Assembly (NCBI GenBank): GCA_014155875.1
Contig: JACEFZ010014530.1
Coordinates: 61,947 to 125,946 of the forward strand
Reading direction: 5' to 3'
Length of the DNA: 64,000 bases
From: Cepaea nemoralis
Lineage: Eukaryota; Mollusca; Gastropoda; Stylommatophora; Helicidae
Part shown: one piece after another, positions 1-10,348 of the stretch
How the letters are laid out: the number at the start of each line of letters is the position of its first letter
How positions within the stretch are numbered: position 1 is the stretch's first letter
Program-made: the position numbers and the translations under genes
The notes under the pieces: generated by a model
Seen by the model: the letters and a program-made list of their open reading frames with translations, nothing else
Database searches by the model: none
Told to the model about the DNA's origin: nothing

Positions 1-1233
1 TTGCATAAAATTCAATCCATCCTTTCTCCAATAGTCCTCTTCCTCTTTCAACACATGGTCCTCACATTTTTTCCAGTAACTTTTATCAATATTTAATAGC
101 GCGGACTGGGTAAGTATCTTGACGTCAGACAATTTGAATGTAGTATTGGCAGCTGCCACTTGTCCTTTAATTTTAGCCCACACAATTTCTATAGGGTTTA
201 AATGAGAATGATACGGCGGAAGTCTCAAGCACCTATGGCCATGCTCTTCTATCAACTTGTCAATTTGAAATGTCTTGCTTTTTTGCGTCTGTTTTACAAG
301 GGACAACAACTGTAGCTTGAAATATGTTTCTGGAAATGGTATATTTTCCCTTCGGAGCCATATATTTATTGCTTCCTTTGTGCTCGATGCCGTAGGTATT
401 TTGTCTTCTTGGGCAACAACATTGTGATATGATGCATTGTCCATGATTAGACAAGACGGTCTATCAAGGGATGGAAGTACTGTATTCTCGAGCCAATCTC
501 TAAATACATTACCATTCATCTCATTATGATAATCCATATTGTCTGTATGCTTTGATACGAACACGAGCCCAGCATTCTGTAGTAAGCCATTATGAGTACT
601 ACCAGCATGGGCTATGACCAAACGCTGTCCTTTACTACTGGGCACATAACGTTTTATCTTTCCATCCATTGATTGCCATACCTTTTCACTTGTGTGGTGC
701 GCATTGATCCACGTTTCATCCAAATACACTATGTCATAATTTTCTTTGCGCATCTCCCTTATTTCACGTAGGTATCTGCTTCTCATGGCTCCTAAATGCG
801 GTTGCTCGCAAAGGATATTTCTACCTCCCTTGTACTTTCTAAAAGTGAAGCCTAATGTCCTTATAATTTTCCACAAAGTTGTTTTGGATAGCTCTATGTT
901 ATTGTCCTTCCTCAACAAAACCCTCAGTTTTGTTACACTCACTGTTTCTTTGGCATCCATCATTTTTATAATAACTCGTCTGATGACATCCTTGTCAAAG
1001 CTGTCTACAATTGCCTTTCTACCTATCGTTTGCTTATCGCGTGTTCGTTTCATTCCAGATTCTTGCACCCATCGACGAAACGATCGTTTACTCAAACCTA
1101 ATGCATACACTGTTCTTTTTTCGGGATTTGTAACAGTATGAAACAGTTTCCTGCGATCAGCTTCTTGACAAAAATATGTGTACAACTTCATAGCGATGTT
1201 TTGAAGTGTACACAATTTCACTTTTAATCCCAT
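1..1233 (-). CDS. Tc1/IS630-like transposase with DD83E spacing, C-terminus beyond window
   Basis: The complement reads as one uninterrupted frame of 411 codons from ATG at 1233 to the window edge. A helix-turn-helix-like segment lies at residues about 35-60 (YALGLSKRSFRRWVQ). The catalytic triad is visible: Asp172 in YLDETW, Asp265 in IMDNASYHN, Glu349 in PPYHSHLNPIEIVW. There are 83 residues between the second Asp and the Glu, far more than the 34-41 of classical Tc1/mariner enzymes and close to the DD82E group I recall as Sailor. The protein would cut and paste its own element using two metal ions held by the triad. Only the last residues are missing here; a second copy of the C-terminal end at 9705-9854 suggests about 14 more codons. 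An open frame among decayed neighbours suggests recent activity. I could not identify terminal inverted repeats. Confidence 0.85.
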   Translation of the reverse strand, partial: MGLKVKLCTLQNIAMKLYTYFCQEADRRKLFHTVTNPEKRTVYALGLSKRSFRRWVQESGMKRTRDKQTIGRKAIVDSFDKDVIRRVIIKMMDAKETVSVTKLRVLLRKDNNIELSKTTLWKIIRTLGFTFRKYKGGRNILCEQPHLGAMRSRYLREIREMRKENYDIVYLDETWINAHHTSEKVWQSMDGKIKRYVPSSKGQRLVIAHAGSTHNGLLQNAGLVFVSKHTDNMDYHNEMNGNVFRDWLENTVLPSLDRPSCLIMDNASYHNVVAQEDKIPTASSTKEAINIWLRRENIPFPETYFKLQLLSLVKQTQKSKTFQIDKLIEEHGHRCLRLPPYHSHLNPIEIVWAKIKGQVAAANTTFKLSDVKILTQSALLNIDKSYWKKCEDHVLKEEEDYWRKDGLNFMQ

Positions 1234-1649
1234 TGAACAGTATTAACACATTCAAATATTAGCTATTAAGATTGCATTAATGGTAAGATGTATTTATATA
1301 ATCACGTTTCATGAAAGAACCCACAGTTTGACGACGCCTCTGAACTATAACACTCAGTCTGTCCAAAAACGAAAGACCGCCAGACAATTTTAAAATTAGC
1401 GCGAATGGGTCTTGCTGAGCTGTAATACTCTAAAAATTAAGGCATTCATGGCGGGGCGGTAAAATATATACCTCATATAAGCAAAAATTGAAATCTGCTG
1501 TACAATCTCCAGAACAAAAATATTTTTGTTGGGTGGACATAATGATAAGGTTATATACTAAATCTCATTATTTTCCATCAGTTGGTTACTGAGATATTCA
1601 ATTTTATCATGAGGCAACAAAAAAAAAACCAAAAAAAAAAAACACTATA
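1234..1649. other. Non-coding AT-rich flank
   Basis: This stretch is upstream of the transposase start. It contains A-rich tracts at about 1619-1641 and no supported gene. The transposon's outer terminus should lie in it, but I could not pair one with a second end. Confidence 0.4.
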
Positions 1650-2592
1650 GAAAAGATCACTTGTTTAAAACCAATGCAGGATAGAAGAGATAGCAGAGCC
1701 CAGCAACAAGCAGAACAATTTAGAAGATTGACAGACCACCCTATGCATAACAGATTTAATGGTTTTGGAAAGGGAAGACTGAAGCGTAGCAACTTTGTAG
1801 AAACAGCAAAACGAAAGATTAGGGCAGATCCCATTCTTAACATATCAACAGTCAAACCCATTTACAATGCACACAAGTTCCCAGCTTCGAGGCAGCAGCA
1901 ACTGCTTGAGATGATAGAAAACATTCCTGGTACTGAGAAAAAGAACACTCAGAATGAAACCGAAAGAAGAAAAATAACCCTAAACTACATAAAAGAACAT
2001 TACCCAAGCAGCAATTGGACCCATGCATATACAGGTGGATCAGCCAAAAATTCAACAGAAAATGGAGGAGGAAGAATTCTCCTAAATTTAAAAAATGGAG
2101 TGGGGAAAAAAACACAGTCAGTGGCAACTGGAAAATTTTCAAGTAACTTCAAAGCTGAGGTAGAGGCTTTGAAAACTGCAGCAGAAATGCTCTTGATGGA
2201 GGAAAATAAAGAAAAGTCATCTGTCTCAATACTGAAGAGCAAAAACAGCACAGAACTAGCTGACCTAAGAGCAACACTCTATGGACTATGTCAGAAATCA
2301 CAAAAAGTTGTAATACAGTGGACCCCATCACATTGCAGTATACCTGGAAATGAAGAGGTTGACAGACTGGCAAAAGAGGGCGGACGACTACCTGAGGTAG
2401 AGGCTTTGAAAACTGCAGCAGAAATGCTCTTGATGGAGGAAAATAAAGAGAAGTCATCTGTCTCAATACTGAAGAGAAAAAACAGCACAGAACTAGCTGA
2501 CCTAAGAGCAACACTCTATGGACCATGTCAGAAATCCCAAAAAGTTGTAATACAGTGGACCCCATCACATTGCAGTATACCTGGTGTCATGA
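1650..2592 (+). pseudogene. I-type LINE ORF2 fragment, RNase H region (family B)
   Basis: The frame from about 1674 resembles the region between reverse transcriptase and RNase H plus the RNase H domain of the LINE at 42.4-45.6 kb (shared HNRF...GRLKRSNF block). RNase H remnants are TGGSAKNS, where the first catalytic Asp of the expected TDGSA is Gly; AEVEALKTA, with the Glu kept; and NEEVDRLAKEG, with the last Asp kept. The third acidic residue is also lost (SILKSKNS). A 192-bp segment is duplicated in frame (2155-2347 and 2392-2584, offset 237 bp). The fragment is truncated at both ends and cut off at its 3' side by the Helitron-like element beginning at 2663. It is a dead relic. Confidence 0.75.
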
Positions 2593-2683
2593 AATGCAGC
2601 CTTTACTTCCCAGAACAATTTTCGGTTCACCATGTAGAGAAGTTACAGAAGAACAAATGCAATCTATATCTATAAAAATCGTT

Positions 2684-3844
2684 GTATGTATGTATGTATG
2701 TATGTATGTATGTATGTATGTATGTATGTATGTATGTATGTATGTATGTATGTATGTATGTATGTATGTATGTATGTATGTATGTATGTATGTATGTATG
2801 TATGTATGTATGTATGTATGTATGTATGTATGTATGTATGTATGTATGTATGTATGTATGTATGTATGTATGTATGTATGTATGTATGTATGTATGTATG
2901 TATGTATGTATGTATGTATGTATGTATGTATGTATGTATGTATGTATGTATGTATGTATGTATGTATGTATGTATGTATGTATGTATGTATGTATGTATG
3001 TATGTATGTATGTATGTATGTATGTATGTATGTATGTATGTATGTATGTATGTATGTATGTATGTATGTATGTATGTATGTATGTATGTATGTATGTATG
3101 TATGTATGTATGTATGTATGTATGTATGTATGTATGTATGTATGTATGTATGTATGTATGTATGTATGTATGTATGTATGTATGTATGTATGTATGTATG
3201 TATGTATGTATGTATGTATGTATGTATGTATGTATGTATGTATGTATGTATGTATGTATGTATGTATGTATGTATGTATGTATGTATGTATGTATGTATG
3301 TATGTATGTATGTATGTATGTATGTATGTATGTATGTATGTATGTATGTATGTATGTATGTATGTATGTATGTATGTATGTATGTATGTATGTATGTATG
3401 TATGTATGTATGTATGTATGTATGTATGTATGTATGTATGTATGTATGTATGTATGTATGTATGTATGTATGTATGTATGTATGTATGTATGTATGTATG
3501 TATGTATGTATGTATGTATGTATGTATGTATGTATGTATGTATGTATGTATGTATGTATGTATGTATGTATGTATGTATGTATGTATGTATGTATGTATG
3601 TATGTATGTATGTATGTATGTATGTATGTATGTATGTATGTATGTATGTATGTATGTATGTATGTATGTATGTATGTATGTATGTATGTATGTATGTATG
3701 TATGTATGTATGTATGTATGTATGTATGTATGTATGTATGTATGTATGTATGTATGTATGTATGTATGTATGTATGTATGTATGTATGTATGTATGTATG
3801 TATGTATGTATGTATGTATGTATGTATGTATGTATGTATGTATG
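2684..3844. repeat. (GTAT)n tetranucleotide microsatellite, about 290 units
   Basis: The array is about 1,161 bp of uninterrupted GTAT with no visible substitution. Open frames of CMYV or YIHT repeats on both strands arise from the period-4 repeat and are not genes. Length and purity suggest recent expansion, or an assembly-imposed consensus. Confidence 0.97.
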
Positions 3845-4075
3845 CCATACATTCATACATGCAATCCATACATTCATACATACATACATACATACATACA
3901 TCCATACATACATACATACATACATACATACATCCATACATACATACATGCATGCATGCATGCATGCATGCATGCATGTATGTATGTATGTATGGATGTA
4001 TGTATGTATGTATGTATGTATGGATGTATGTATGTATGTATGTATGTATGTATGGATGTATGTATGGATGTATGT
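3845..4075. repeat. Complementary CATA, GCAT and TATG/GGATG repeat block
   Basis: After the GTAT array the strand sense flips to (CATA)n at about 3845-3945, then (GCAT)n at about 3946-3976, then (TATG)n with GGATG variants to 4075. The CATA block is the reverse complement of the flanking TATG blocks, so this stretch can fold back on itself. Confidence 0.9.
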
Positions 4076-4325
4076 GGATCCGTCCTTTATGCGTTCACGA
4101 ACGGTCCATCTGATTGAGATGAAATTTTTTACACGTTTTCCTTTCATTCCTGTGCAACCAACAGTCATAGTTTTATTTATCAGCTATCAGCTATTACATT
4201 CCTAAAATTTAATTTTGTAATTACATGACTGAACATAAGAAAACATAAAAAAAATATTTTTAAAAGGGATATAACTTTTAGTAGCATTGTTATATCTTAA
4301 GTTAAGTCCCCTGGCTATAGATATC

Positions 4326-4543
4326 TATATGAATTAAATGAGATGCTCCCCACCAGGGACTGGGTGCAGCCGGGCCAGGTCAGACAGACAGATAGACAGA
4401 CAGATAGACAGACAGACAGATAGTCGGGAACTGAAGCTTATATGACTACAAGTTTACTTAAGATAGATCTCTTCCAATCATATTTTCTATCTATTCTTCT
4501 ATTCTATCTATATTTTTTACGGGAACAGGCCGAACATACATAC

Positions 4544-4576
<33 letters not shown>

Positions 4577-4780
4577 TCGGGAACGGGAGCGTATATGACT
4601 ACTTATATGAATTAAATGAGATGCTCCCCATCAGGGCCTGGGCGAAGTCGGGCCGGGTCGGACAGACAGACAGACAGATAGTCGGGAACGGAAGCTTATA
4701 TGACTACTTATATGAATTAAATGAGATGCTCCCCACCAGGAGCTGGGCGAAGCCGGGCCGGGTCAGACAGACAGACAGAC

Positions 4781-4852
<72 letters not shown>

Positions 4853-4895
4853 CGATCCCCGCCAGAGCCTTTGCGAAGCCAGGCCGGGCAGCTAG
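4326..4895. repeat. Repeated GC-rich module with CAGA/GATA microsatellites
   Basis: The sequence GATGCTCCCCACCAGG, followed by GGGCGAAGCCGGGCCGGGTC-like DNA and then CAGA or GATA tracts, occurs at about 4341, 4619 and 4724. A final variant at 4857-4895 ends in GCAGCTAG. TCGGGAACGGAAGCTTATAT-like DNA links the copies. The last variant forms the right end of the Helitron-like element, so earlier copies look like internal duplications of its 3' end. Confidence 0.75.
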
Positions 4896-5330
4896 TTCTC
4901 TATAATGAAGGAGGAGAAATGGAAGACAGAACAATCAGGCCTGCACACATAGAGGCATAAAATGTTGTAGCAAAAGGAACCCATTCAGCTGTGAAGTGTC
5001 AGAACAGATGGCTGCTGGCCAATAAAACAGGACAGTGGGAAGGGCAATAAACCCAGAATGAAATCACACAGACAGTCCAGCTTAAAGGTGTTACATGTCA
5101 AACTGATAATTACACCCCATTGGAGGGCAGACTGAAACTGAGCTGGGCCTGGCAACTCAAAATCGCCCAGGTGTGAACAACATTGACCCAGGGAGAGATA
5201 ATAGCCCCAGGGCTGTAAATAAGCCCCGTCCACTCTGACTGGCAGACTCAGGAATGTGTGAAAACAGATCTGATAAGGCAATTAACACTGGGCCTGTGGA
5301 CTTTGTACCAGACAGAGAGGAGCAGGGTGT
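4896..5330. other. Unassigned non-coding DNA
   Basis: I see no gene or repeat that I can support here. It may belong to the LTR-like sequence that follows; a TGTTGTAG at 4963 is one possible LTR start. Confidence 0.3.
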
Positions 5331-7241
5331 GATGGCCAGTTGGCAGTGATAATTGCAATTAACGATAGGGGGAGATAAAGGAAGAATTGATGACTTGAAT
5401 TCCTGGGAGATAAGGGTCTACTTCTAGGCTAGGTATAAAAACCCATGCTAGACCTGGTCCCTTTAGAATAAGTCAGACATTCGAACAGGTGAGAAGAGAG
5501 AGTAAATGTAGATTTCTTAGTAACTAGCTAAGTCTTTAGATGTATGTACTGATTTCCAGTCTATATCTGAGCTAGGTTATCGCAACTATCATGGTCGTAG
5601 GTTACTGCAGTGTGCACTATTATTCTTCAGTTCTGTGTACAATATCATATTGCTATAAGGGTTGTTCTTACTATACAAGTTGTTCTTACTATACCTTTCG
5701 TGAGGCAGACTTTTGACTTTCATTTATCATGTTAGATGTCTGCTACTCTATGGACACTTAGTAGTTTCTTAGTCGTTGTAGATAATCATGTTACTACACC
5801 TTGTTTGCATTTCATACTATGTATGTAGGAATACTTTCATATGTCTAACTGTTTACGTATATGTTGGATGTATGTATTTGTAACTTCATATGAATATACG
5901 AAGCTAGGACTATACCTCGTACATATTCTTTTTGTGTATATACATCTCATTTCGTATACATAAAACTTACTAGTGCATTATGCTATTATGTTAAAGTATC
6001 ATAATATGTCTAGTTAAGTAATTAATGTTTTATGGGTATTTCATGTTTGGTATATTGATTTGTCATATGCAAGCCTACCAATATGAAGTGTTATATTATT
6101 GTGTGCGCATTGGCACACTGACCATCGATTGCATTTGTAGCAGAAGTGTAATGGTACAGACATTACCCACAAGTGTTATGGGGTATATGGTGCTAAACCT
6201 TTTCATTGTATGGTGGAGGGTAATTCACGGGAGTCTGGCACAGATACTGGTCACGGCTTGTAAGCCTGGATGATCAGGCATTATTATAATACCATTACCG
6301 ACCCTGTGAGCTGCTAAACCAACTTTGGACGGAGCGGCTGTACGACACAGAATTTCTGTATTAGCGACATGGACATGGGGCGGCAGAAATGTAATCATTA
6401 CAGGCGTGTGAGACAATTGAAAAGCCCGTCCCCGACTAAGACAGTAGGAGAGAGATATGGAGGGAGAAGGAGGATGGTGAACGCAGTAGAGCTGGAAGAT
6501 AAACTTGGCCAGACTGGTCATTGTATATGTATGTGTTAGTATTACTTAGGATTGTGCTGATGTAGAACTAGATATAACACATTCTTGACTTTCTTTCAAG
6601 CTCTCACAAGGAGCACCTATGTTATAGATCTCAAGAACGAGTGACGACTAGGTAGAGCCAGGACTGACAGGGTCAGAATACCGGCAAGCTGTTTTTTTGT
6701 GTCTACTGGAGAGTGGGGATCTGGACCACAGATCCAGATAGATTCAAGTAACAAGTTATGTAATGTTTCTCATCAATATCAATATGTATATGATTTCGTC
6801 ATCCTCATATTGACAACCATCAGATGTCTATTATTATGATTAGTAAATAAATGTTGTAGTATTGTAACTCATAGTTCTGTCATTATATGTTTTTCTAATT
6901 GTGCATACGTGTTGTTGTGTACATTGGTGGGGGTTCACTTAGACACCAAGGAAGGGAGCAGTCAGGGAGAAAAACCTGTACTGAGATAGTTGTCAATACT
7001 CTTATATTTAGACTTAAAAATCTATCTTAGCTAACCTTCTCTTTCCCATTCCTTGGCGAATATTCAGCACAGTTCATTTCATTTTGTAACGAGCCACTTG
7101 GAGCTGTACGTTGGATATTCATGGGCTTAATCTGTAGTTCAGCCATATAGATTTTGTCCCTAGTCAGTTTCTGACAATTTGGGGTTGCTCGCTAGTGAAT
7201 AATACTTTCATCTAGCCGGTGGGGCAACCCGACTTCTGACA
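4963..7241 (+). mobile_element. Candidate long LTR (left edge uncertain)
   Basis: LTR signals appear in the expected order: a TATA box (TATAAAAA, 5434-5441), a poly(A) signal AATAAA at 6846-6851, and an end in TTCTGACA at 7241. The end is followed at once by TTGGGCTTCTCGTCCGGTAT (7244-7263), which resembles a tRNA-Pro primer-binding site. A similar TTCTGACA plus TTTGGGGTTGCTCG pair lies at 7169-7190. No second LTR and no plus-strand gag or pol is visible; the adjacent pol fragment is on the opposite strand. The start is not determined, and about 2 kb would be unusually long for an LTR. Confidence 0.35.
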
Positions 7242-7734
7242 GATTGGGCTTCTCGTCCGGTATTTGAATTCGGAATTTTCGCTTTCAATAGACTCCGGTA
7301 CTAGACCCTAGACATATGAGTTTTTAAAAGTTAACTCTTGTAATCTTCAGTCATCAAAATAGACTATCATCAGATGTAGCTAATTTTAGTTGAGGAAGCT
7401 ACAGAGTATAGATATAACTTTTCAAAAGTGTATAACGGATAAGAACTTATGAGAACTACCTCATCTATCAATTATTGATAATTATTTTAATTCTTATCAT
7501 ATAGTGTATCATTCATCATTTAATGATAACTGATCACTTTAATCATATTTACATTGATGTGTTTGATGATTTAACTGCTTGACTGATTTGCCATTTTATG
7601 CTTACTTATGCCATTTTCATTATGACATGTATGCAGTGCATTTTAATATTTATTTAGATAAATAGTAGGATTGATTACTGTGTAGTATATCTCTCACACT
7701 TACTTCACTGCGGTCGCCAGAAACTACTTGAATA

Positions 7735-9478
7735 TCAGGCTCCTTTCCTGGTGGCATCTGTTAATGGCGCAGCTAGAACGTTGAAGTTTTTGATAAGCTT
7801 CTGATAAAATCCACACAGGGATACGAAGGATCTGACGCCTTTCTTGGTCCTGGGCCTGGTGGCCTTAAGTAGCTTATCTACGTTCTTTTGTTCTGGGCAC
7901 ATGTGTCCTTGAACCACTGTATGCCCCAAAAATTCCAACTGCTGGAAATCAAGCTGGCATTTTGCTGGTCTGGCGGTGAGTCCTGTCTCTGCCAGCCTCC
8001 CTAACAGCCTGTCGATGGACTGCAGGTGTTCCTTGTAAGTGTCAGAGGCGATGAGGGTGTCATCCATAAAGTTACTGATACTCGGGTCCTTTAATGGATC
8101 TAATAACAATCTCATCATTCGGGTGAACACACCAGGAGCGTTGCTCAGACCGAATGGGAGCACATTGAATTCATAATGGCCGTCAGCTGTGCTGAAAGCC
8201 AAATACGGTCGGACTTCTTTCTTTACTGGAATCTGGTAGTACCCCTTACTGAGGTCTATCTTGGAAAAATACTTCCCTTTACTCAGTTTCGCGAACAGTA
8301 ATCCTTGATCCGTAAAGGTTCCGCTTGAAATTCTGTGACTCCGTTTAGCTGACGATAGTCGATGCACAATCGATGCTCGCCGCTGGGTTTTCTCAAAAGC
8401 ACCACACTTGCACTATAGGGTGACTCCGAGTGTGAAATTATTCCTTCTTTTAAAAGGTAATTTATTTCGGCTTGTAAAGCCTCCTGTTTTGAATAGGGAA
8501 CCGGGTAATACTTTTGGCGGACTGGATCTGCGTTCGTTAATTTCATGTCAAACTCTACGAGCTTAGTCCGACCTGGCCTATCCGTTAGCACCGGGGCGTG
8601 AGACACTAGCATTCGCCTCATCTTCTCCAACTCAGACGTCTCCAAGTCAGGGTTGATGACGACATCCTTCATGGTCTCCTGGGGTTTTAGTGGATACTCT
8701 ACACCTGAGTCACCTCCACCTTCTACCTCAGTTGCCACCGATAATGCCATAAGATGCACCGGTGGATCTGCTACCCTCTCAGCATACTTTCTAAGTTGAT
8801 GTGGAATACTTTCTGTTTTCCTAGAATTGCAATCTTGTAGTTCGTATGGGATACTTTTTCTATGATGGCAAAAGGTCCCTGCCATCCAATTTCAAGCTTA
8901 TTACTCCCTTGGGGTAAAAGTAGTAAGACCTTGTCTCCTACCTCCAGAGAACGGTCCTTGGCTTTCTTATTATAAGATGAGGCATGTTTCTTTCTGGCAC
9001 GACGCAGGTTAGAATTTGCCAATTTCCAGCCTGTCTCCAGTTTTTGCTTCAACTCCTCAACATACTGGGAAGCAGTGATGACAGTTTCGTCAGCTCCCTC
9101 CTCAGTCCAAGTCCTCATTAAGGCCTCCAGCGGTCCTTTTATGGGTCGACCAAATAATAGTGTAGCAGGTGGAAGTCCTGTTGAGGCATGCGGTACTTCC
9201 CGGTATGCAAATAATGCCGCGGGCAGGTACTCATCCCAACGTTCTGGCTTCTCCTGTGCTAGCTTACGTAGGATCGACATGAGGGTCCCATTGAAGCGTT
9301 CCATCGTCCCATTAGCTTGAGGGTGGTAGGGACTTATATGGATATGGCGAGTCCGAAAGGTATTGAAGACTTCCTCCATTAACTTCCCCCGGAACTGCGA
9401 ACCATTGTCCGTCAAAATCTGATTAGGAAAACCTAATCTGGTGAAGATAGTCACTAGGACATCCGCTACTCGTTTGGA
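7735..9478 (-). pseudogene. Ty3/gypsy pol fragment with integrase before reverse transcriptase
   Basis: Reading the complement 5' to 3', the integrase comes first (about 9478-8795): LTDNGSQF holds the second catalytic Asp, SPYHPQANGTMERFNG the Glu, and a C-terminal WQGPFAIIEK...KVFHIN domain follows. Reverse transcriptase comes next (about 8790-7735): LRKPSGEHRLCIDYRQLN, YFSKIDLSKGYYQIP (motif A), LPFGLSNAPGVF (motif B), SNFMDD (motif C), LEFLGHTV. INT-RT order in a gypsy-type element matches the Gmr1-like group. Frameshifts lie near 8795 and 8290. The first integrase Asp is lost at the 9478 microsatellite junction, and the RNase H domain is lost after TDATRKG at 7735. The product would have been an LTR retrotransposon polyprotein; it is inactive. 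Confidence 0.8.
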
Positions 9479-9499
9479 ATCTATCTATCTATCTATCTA

Positions 9500-9536
<37 letters not shown>

Positions 9537-9704
9537 ATATATATATCTATCTGCCGGCCGGATGGCCGGCCGGCCGACCCACCCACCCACCGACCGACCG
9601 ACCGACCCACCCAGTCAGCCAGCCAGCCATCCACCCACCACGCACCCACCCACCTACCTTTCTGCCTACCTACCTACCTACCTTTCTGTCTGTCTGTCTG
9701 TCTG
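9479..9704. repeat. Compound tetranucleotide tract (CTAT, CTGT, TA, CCGG, CCAC/CCGA, CTAC)
   Basis: Six different short repeats follow one another. They include a palindromic GGCCGGCC-rich core at about 9553-9577. The tract joins the truncated integrase to a transposase fragment. Confidence 0.9.
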
Positions 9705-9854
9705 TCCGCGCTATTAAATATTGATAAAAGTTACTGGAAAAAACGTCAGGACCATGTGTTGAAAGAGGAAGAGGACTATTGGAGAAAGGATGGATTGAAT
9801 TTTATGCAACCGAGAGCAATCATCAACCTACTGGAATCGTCCGACACAGATTAA
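9705..9854 (+). pseudogene. C-terminal fragment of the DD83E transposase
   Basis: The sequence from GTCCGCGCTATTAAATATTG onward is nearly identical to the complement of positions 1-105. It continues through the true stop codon (TAA, 9852-9854), ending in LLESSDTD. It therefore shows the end of the transposase that is cut off at the window's left edge, on the opposite strand. About 50 codons are present, so it is a relic. Confidence 0.85.
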
Positions 9855-9880
9855 GGTCTGAGCAGATCGCAGACCTTAAT
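9850..9880. other. Perfect 11-bp hairpin spanning the transposase stop codon
   Basis: ATTAAGGTCTG (9850-9860) and CAGACCTTAAT (9870-9880) are exact reverse complements around a 9-nt loop. The stop codon TAA lies in the left arm. Function is unknown; it could be a 3' end processing signal or part of the element's terminus. Confidence 0.6.
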
Positions 9881-10091
9881 CTACGTACACACTTACTGGG
9901 TTATTTTGCTCCAACTATTCAGACGAATTGCAGGCCCTAAACATTACAGCATCAGCATCAGCTGAAGAAACAAGAAGGAAATGAAAAATAAGGTAAGAAA
10001 TATATTCCTTCTACTTTCCTGTTAATTTACAAATTATTTACCCCGTGCCTCTGTAAATTCTCTGTCTTTACTAATATTACACATTGCACCC

Positions 10092-10338
10092 CTCTCGGGA
10101 TTCTCCGTAGTGAAGTGGTCAAGCCGTCTGACTCGGGCTCCAAAGGTTGTATGTTCGATTCCGGGCTGCGTCCTTCATTTCACGAGTGCATTTTTTCGGA
10201 GACTCCCGAGGGTCGTAGCTGGAGCTACGGAGTTCGTGCTTTGTGCGACGCTTTCCGCGCTGCGGAAAGAAACTGAGCCATATGGGATAAAAACCCGGTG
10301 CAAAGCAGCCGACCCTGTCGATTTTAAGCTAGTTCTTT
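10092..10338 (+). mobile_element. tRNA-derived SINE, family A, copy 1
   Basis: The head carries an A-box-like TAGTGAAGTGG and a B-box-like GTTCGATTCC, as in pol III promoters of tRNA-derived SINEs. A shared body ends in CGACCCTGTCGATTTTAAGC. A 10-bp target duplication (CATTGCACCC) lies at 10082-10091 and 10339-10348. Three more copies are on the minus strand at 27570, 29855 and 50809. Confidence 0.85.
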
Positions 10339-10348
10339 CATTGCACCC

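Larger units (their letters stand above)
2663..4895 (+). mobile_element. Helitron-like non-autonomous element filled with microsatellite
   Basis: The left end reads A|TC followed by TATATCTATAAAAATCG, and the right end reads GGGCAGCTAG|T. These match the Helitron rule of 5' TC, 3' CTRR and insertion between A and T. Internally there is a very long GTAT array, a core at 4076-4150 containing TGATTGAGATGAAATTTT, and repeated GC-rich 3' modules with CAGA/GATA microsatellites. The layout (TATA-rich start, microsatellite, GATGAAATTT core, GCGAAGCC...CTAGT end) recalls microsatellite-bearing Helitron/helentron derivatives in invertebrates. No Rep or helicase coding sequence is present. Element identity is inferred from the termini alone. 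Confidence 0.6.

Noticed and set aside
2525..4205. Very long open frames (CMYV and YIHT repeats) on both strands
   Set aside because: They follow from a period-4 repeat without stop codons and have no coding signal.
10110..10170. tRNA gene
   Set aside because: A and B boxes are present, but the sequence recurs as the head of a dispersed SINE with target duplications. The tRNA-like sequence at 27310-27380 is likewise followed by an unrelated SINE-type tail.
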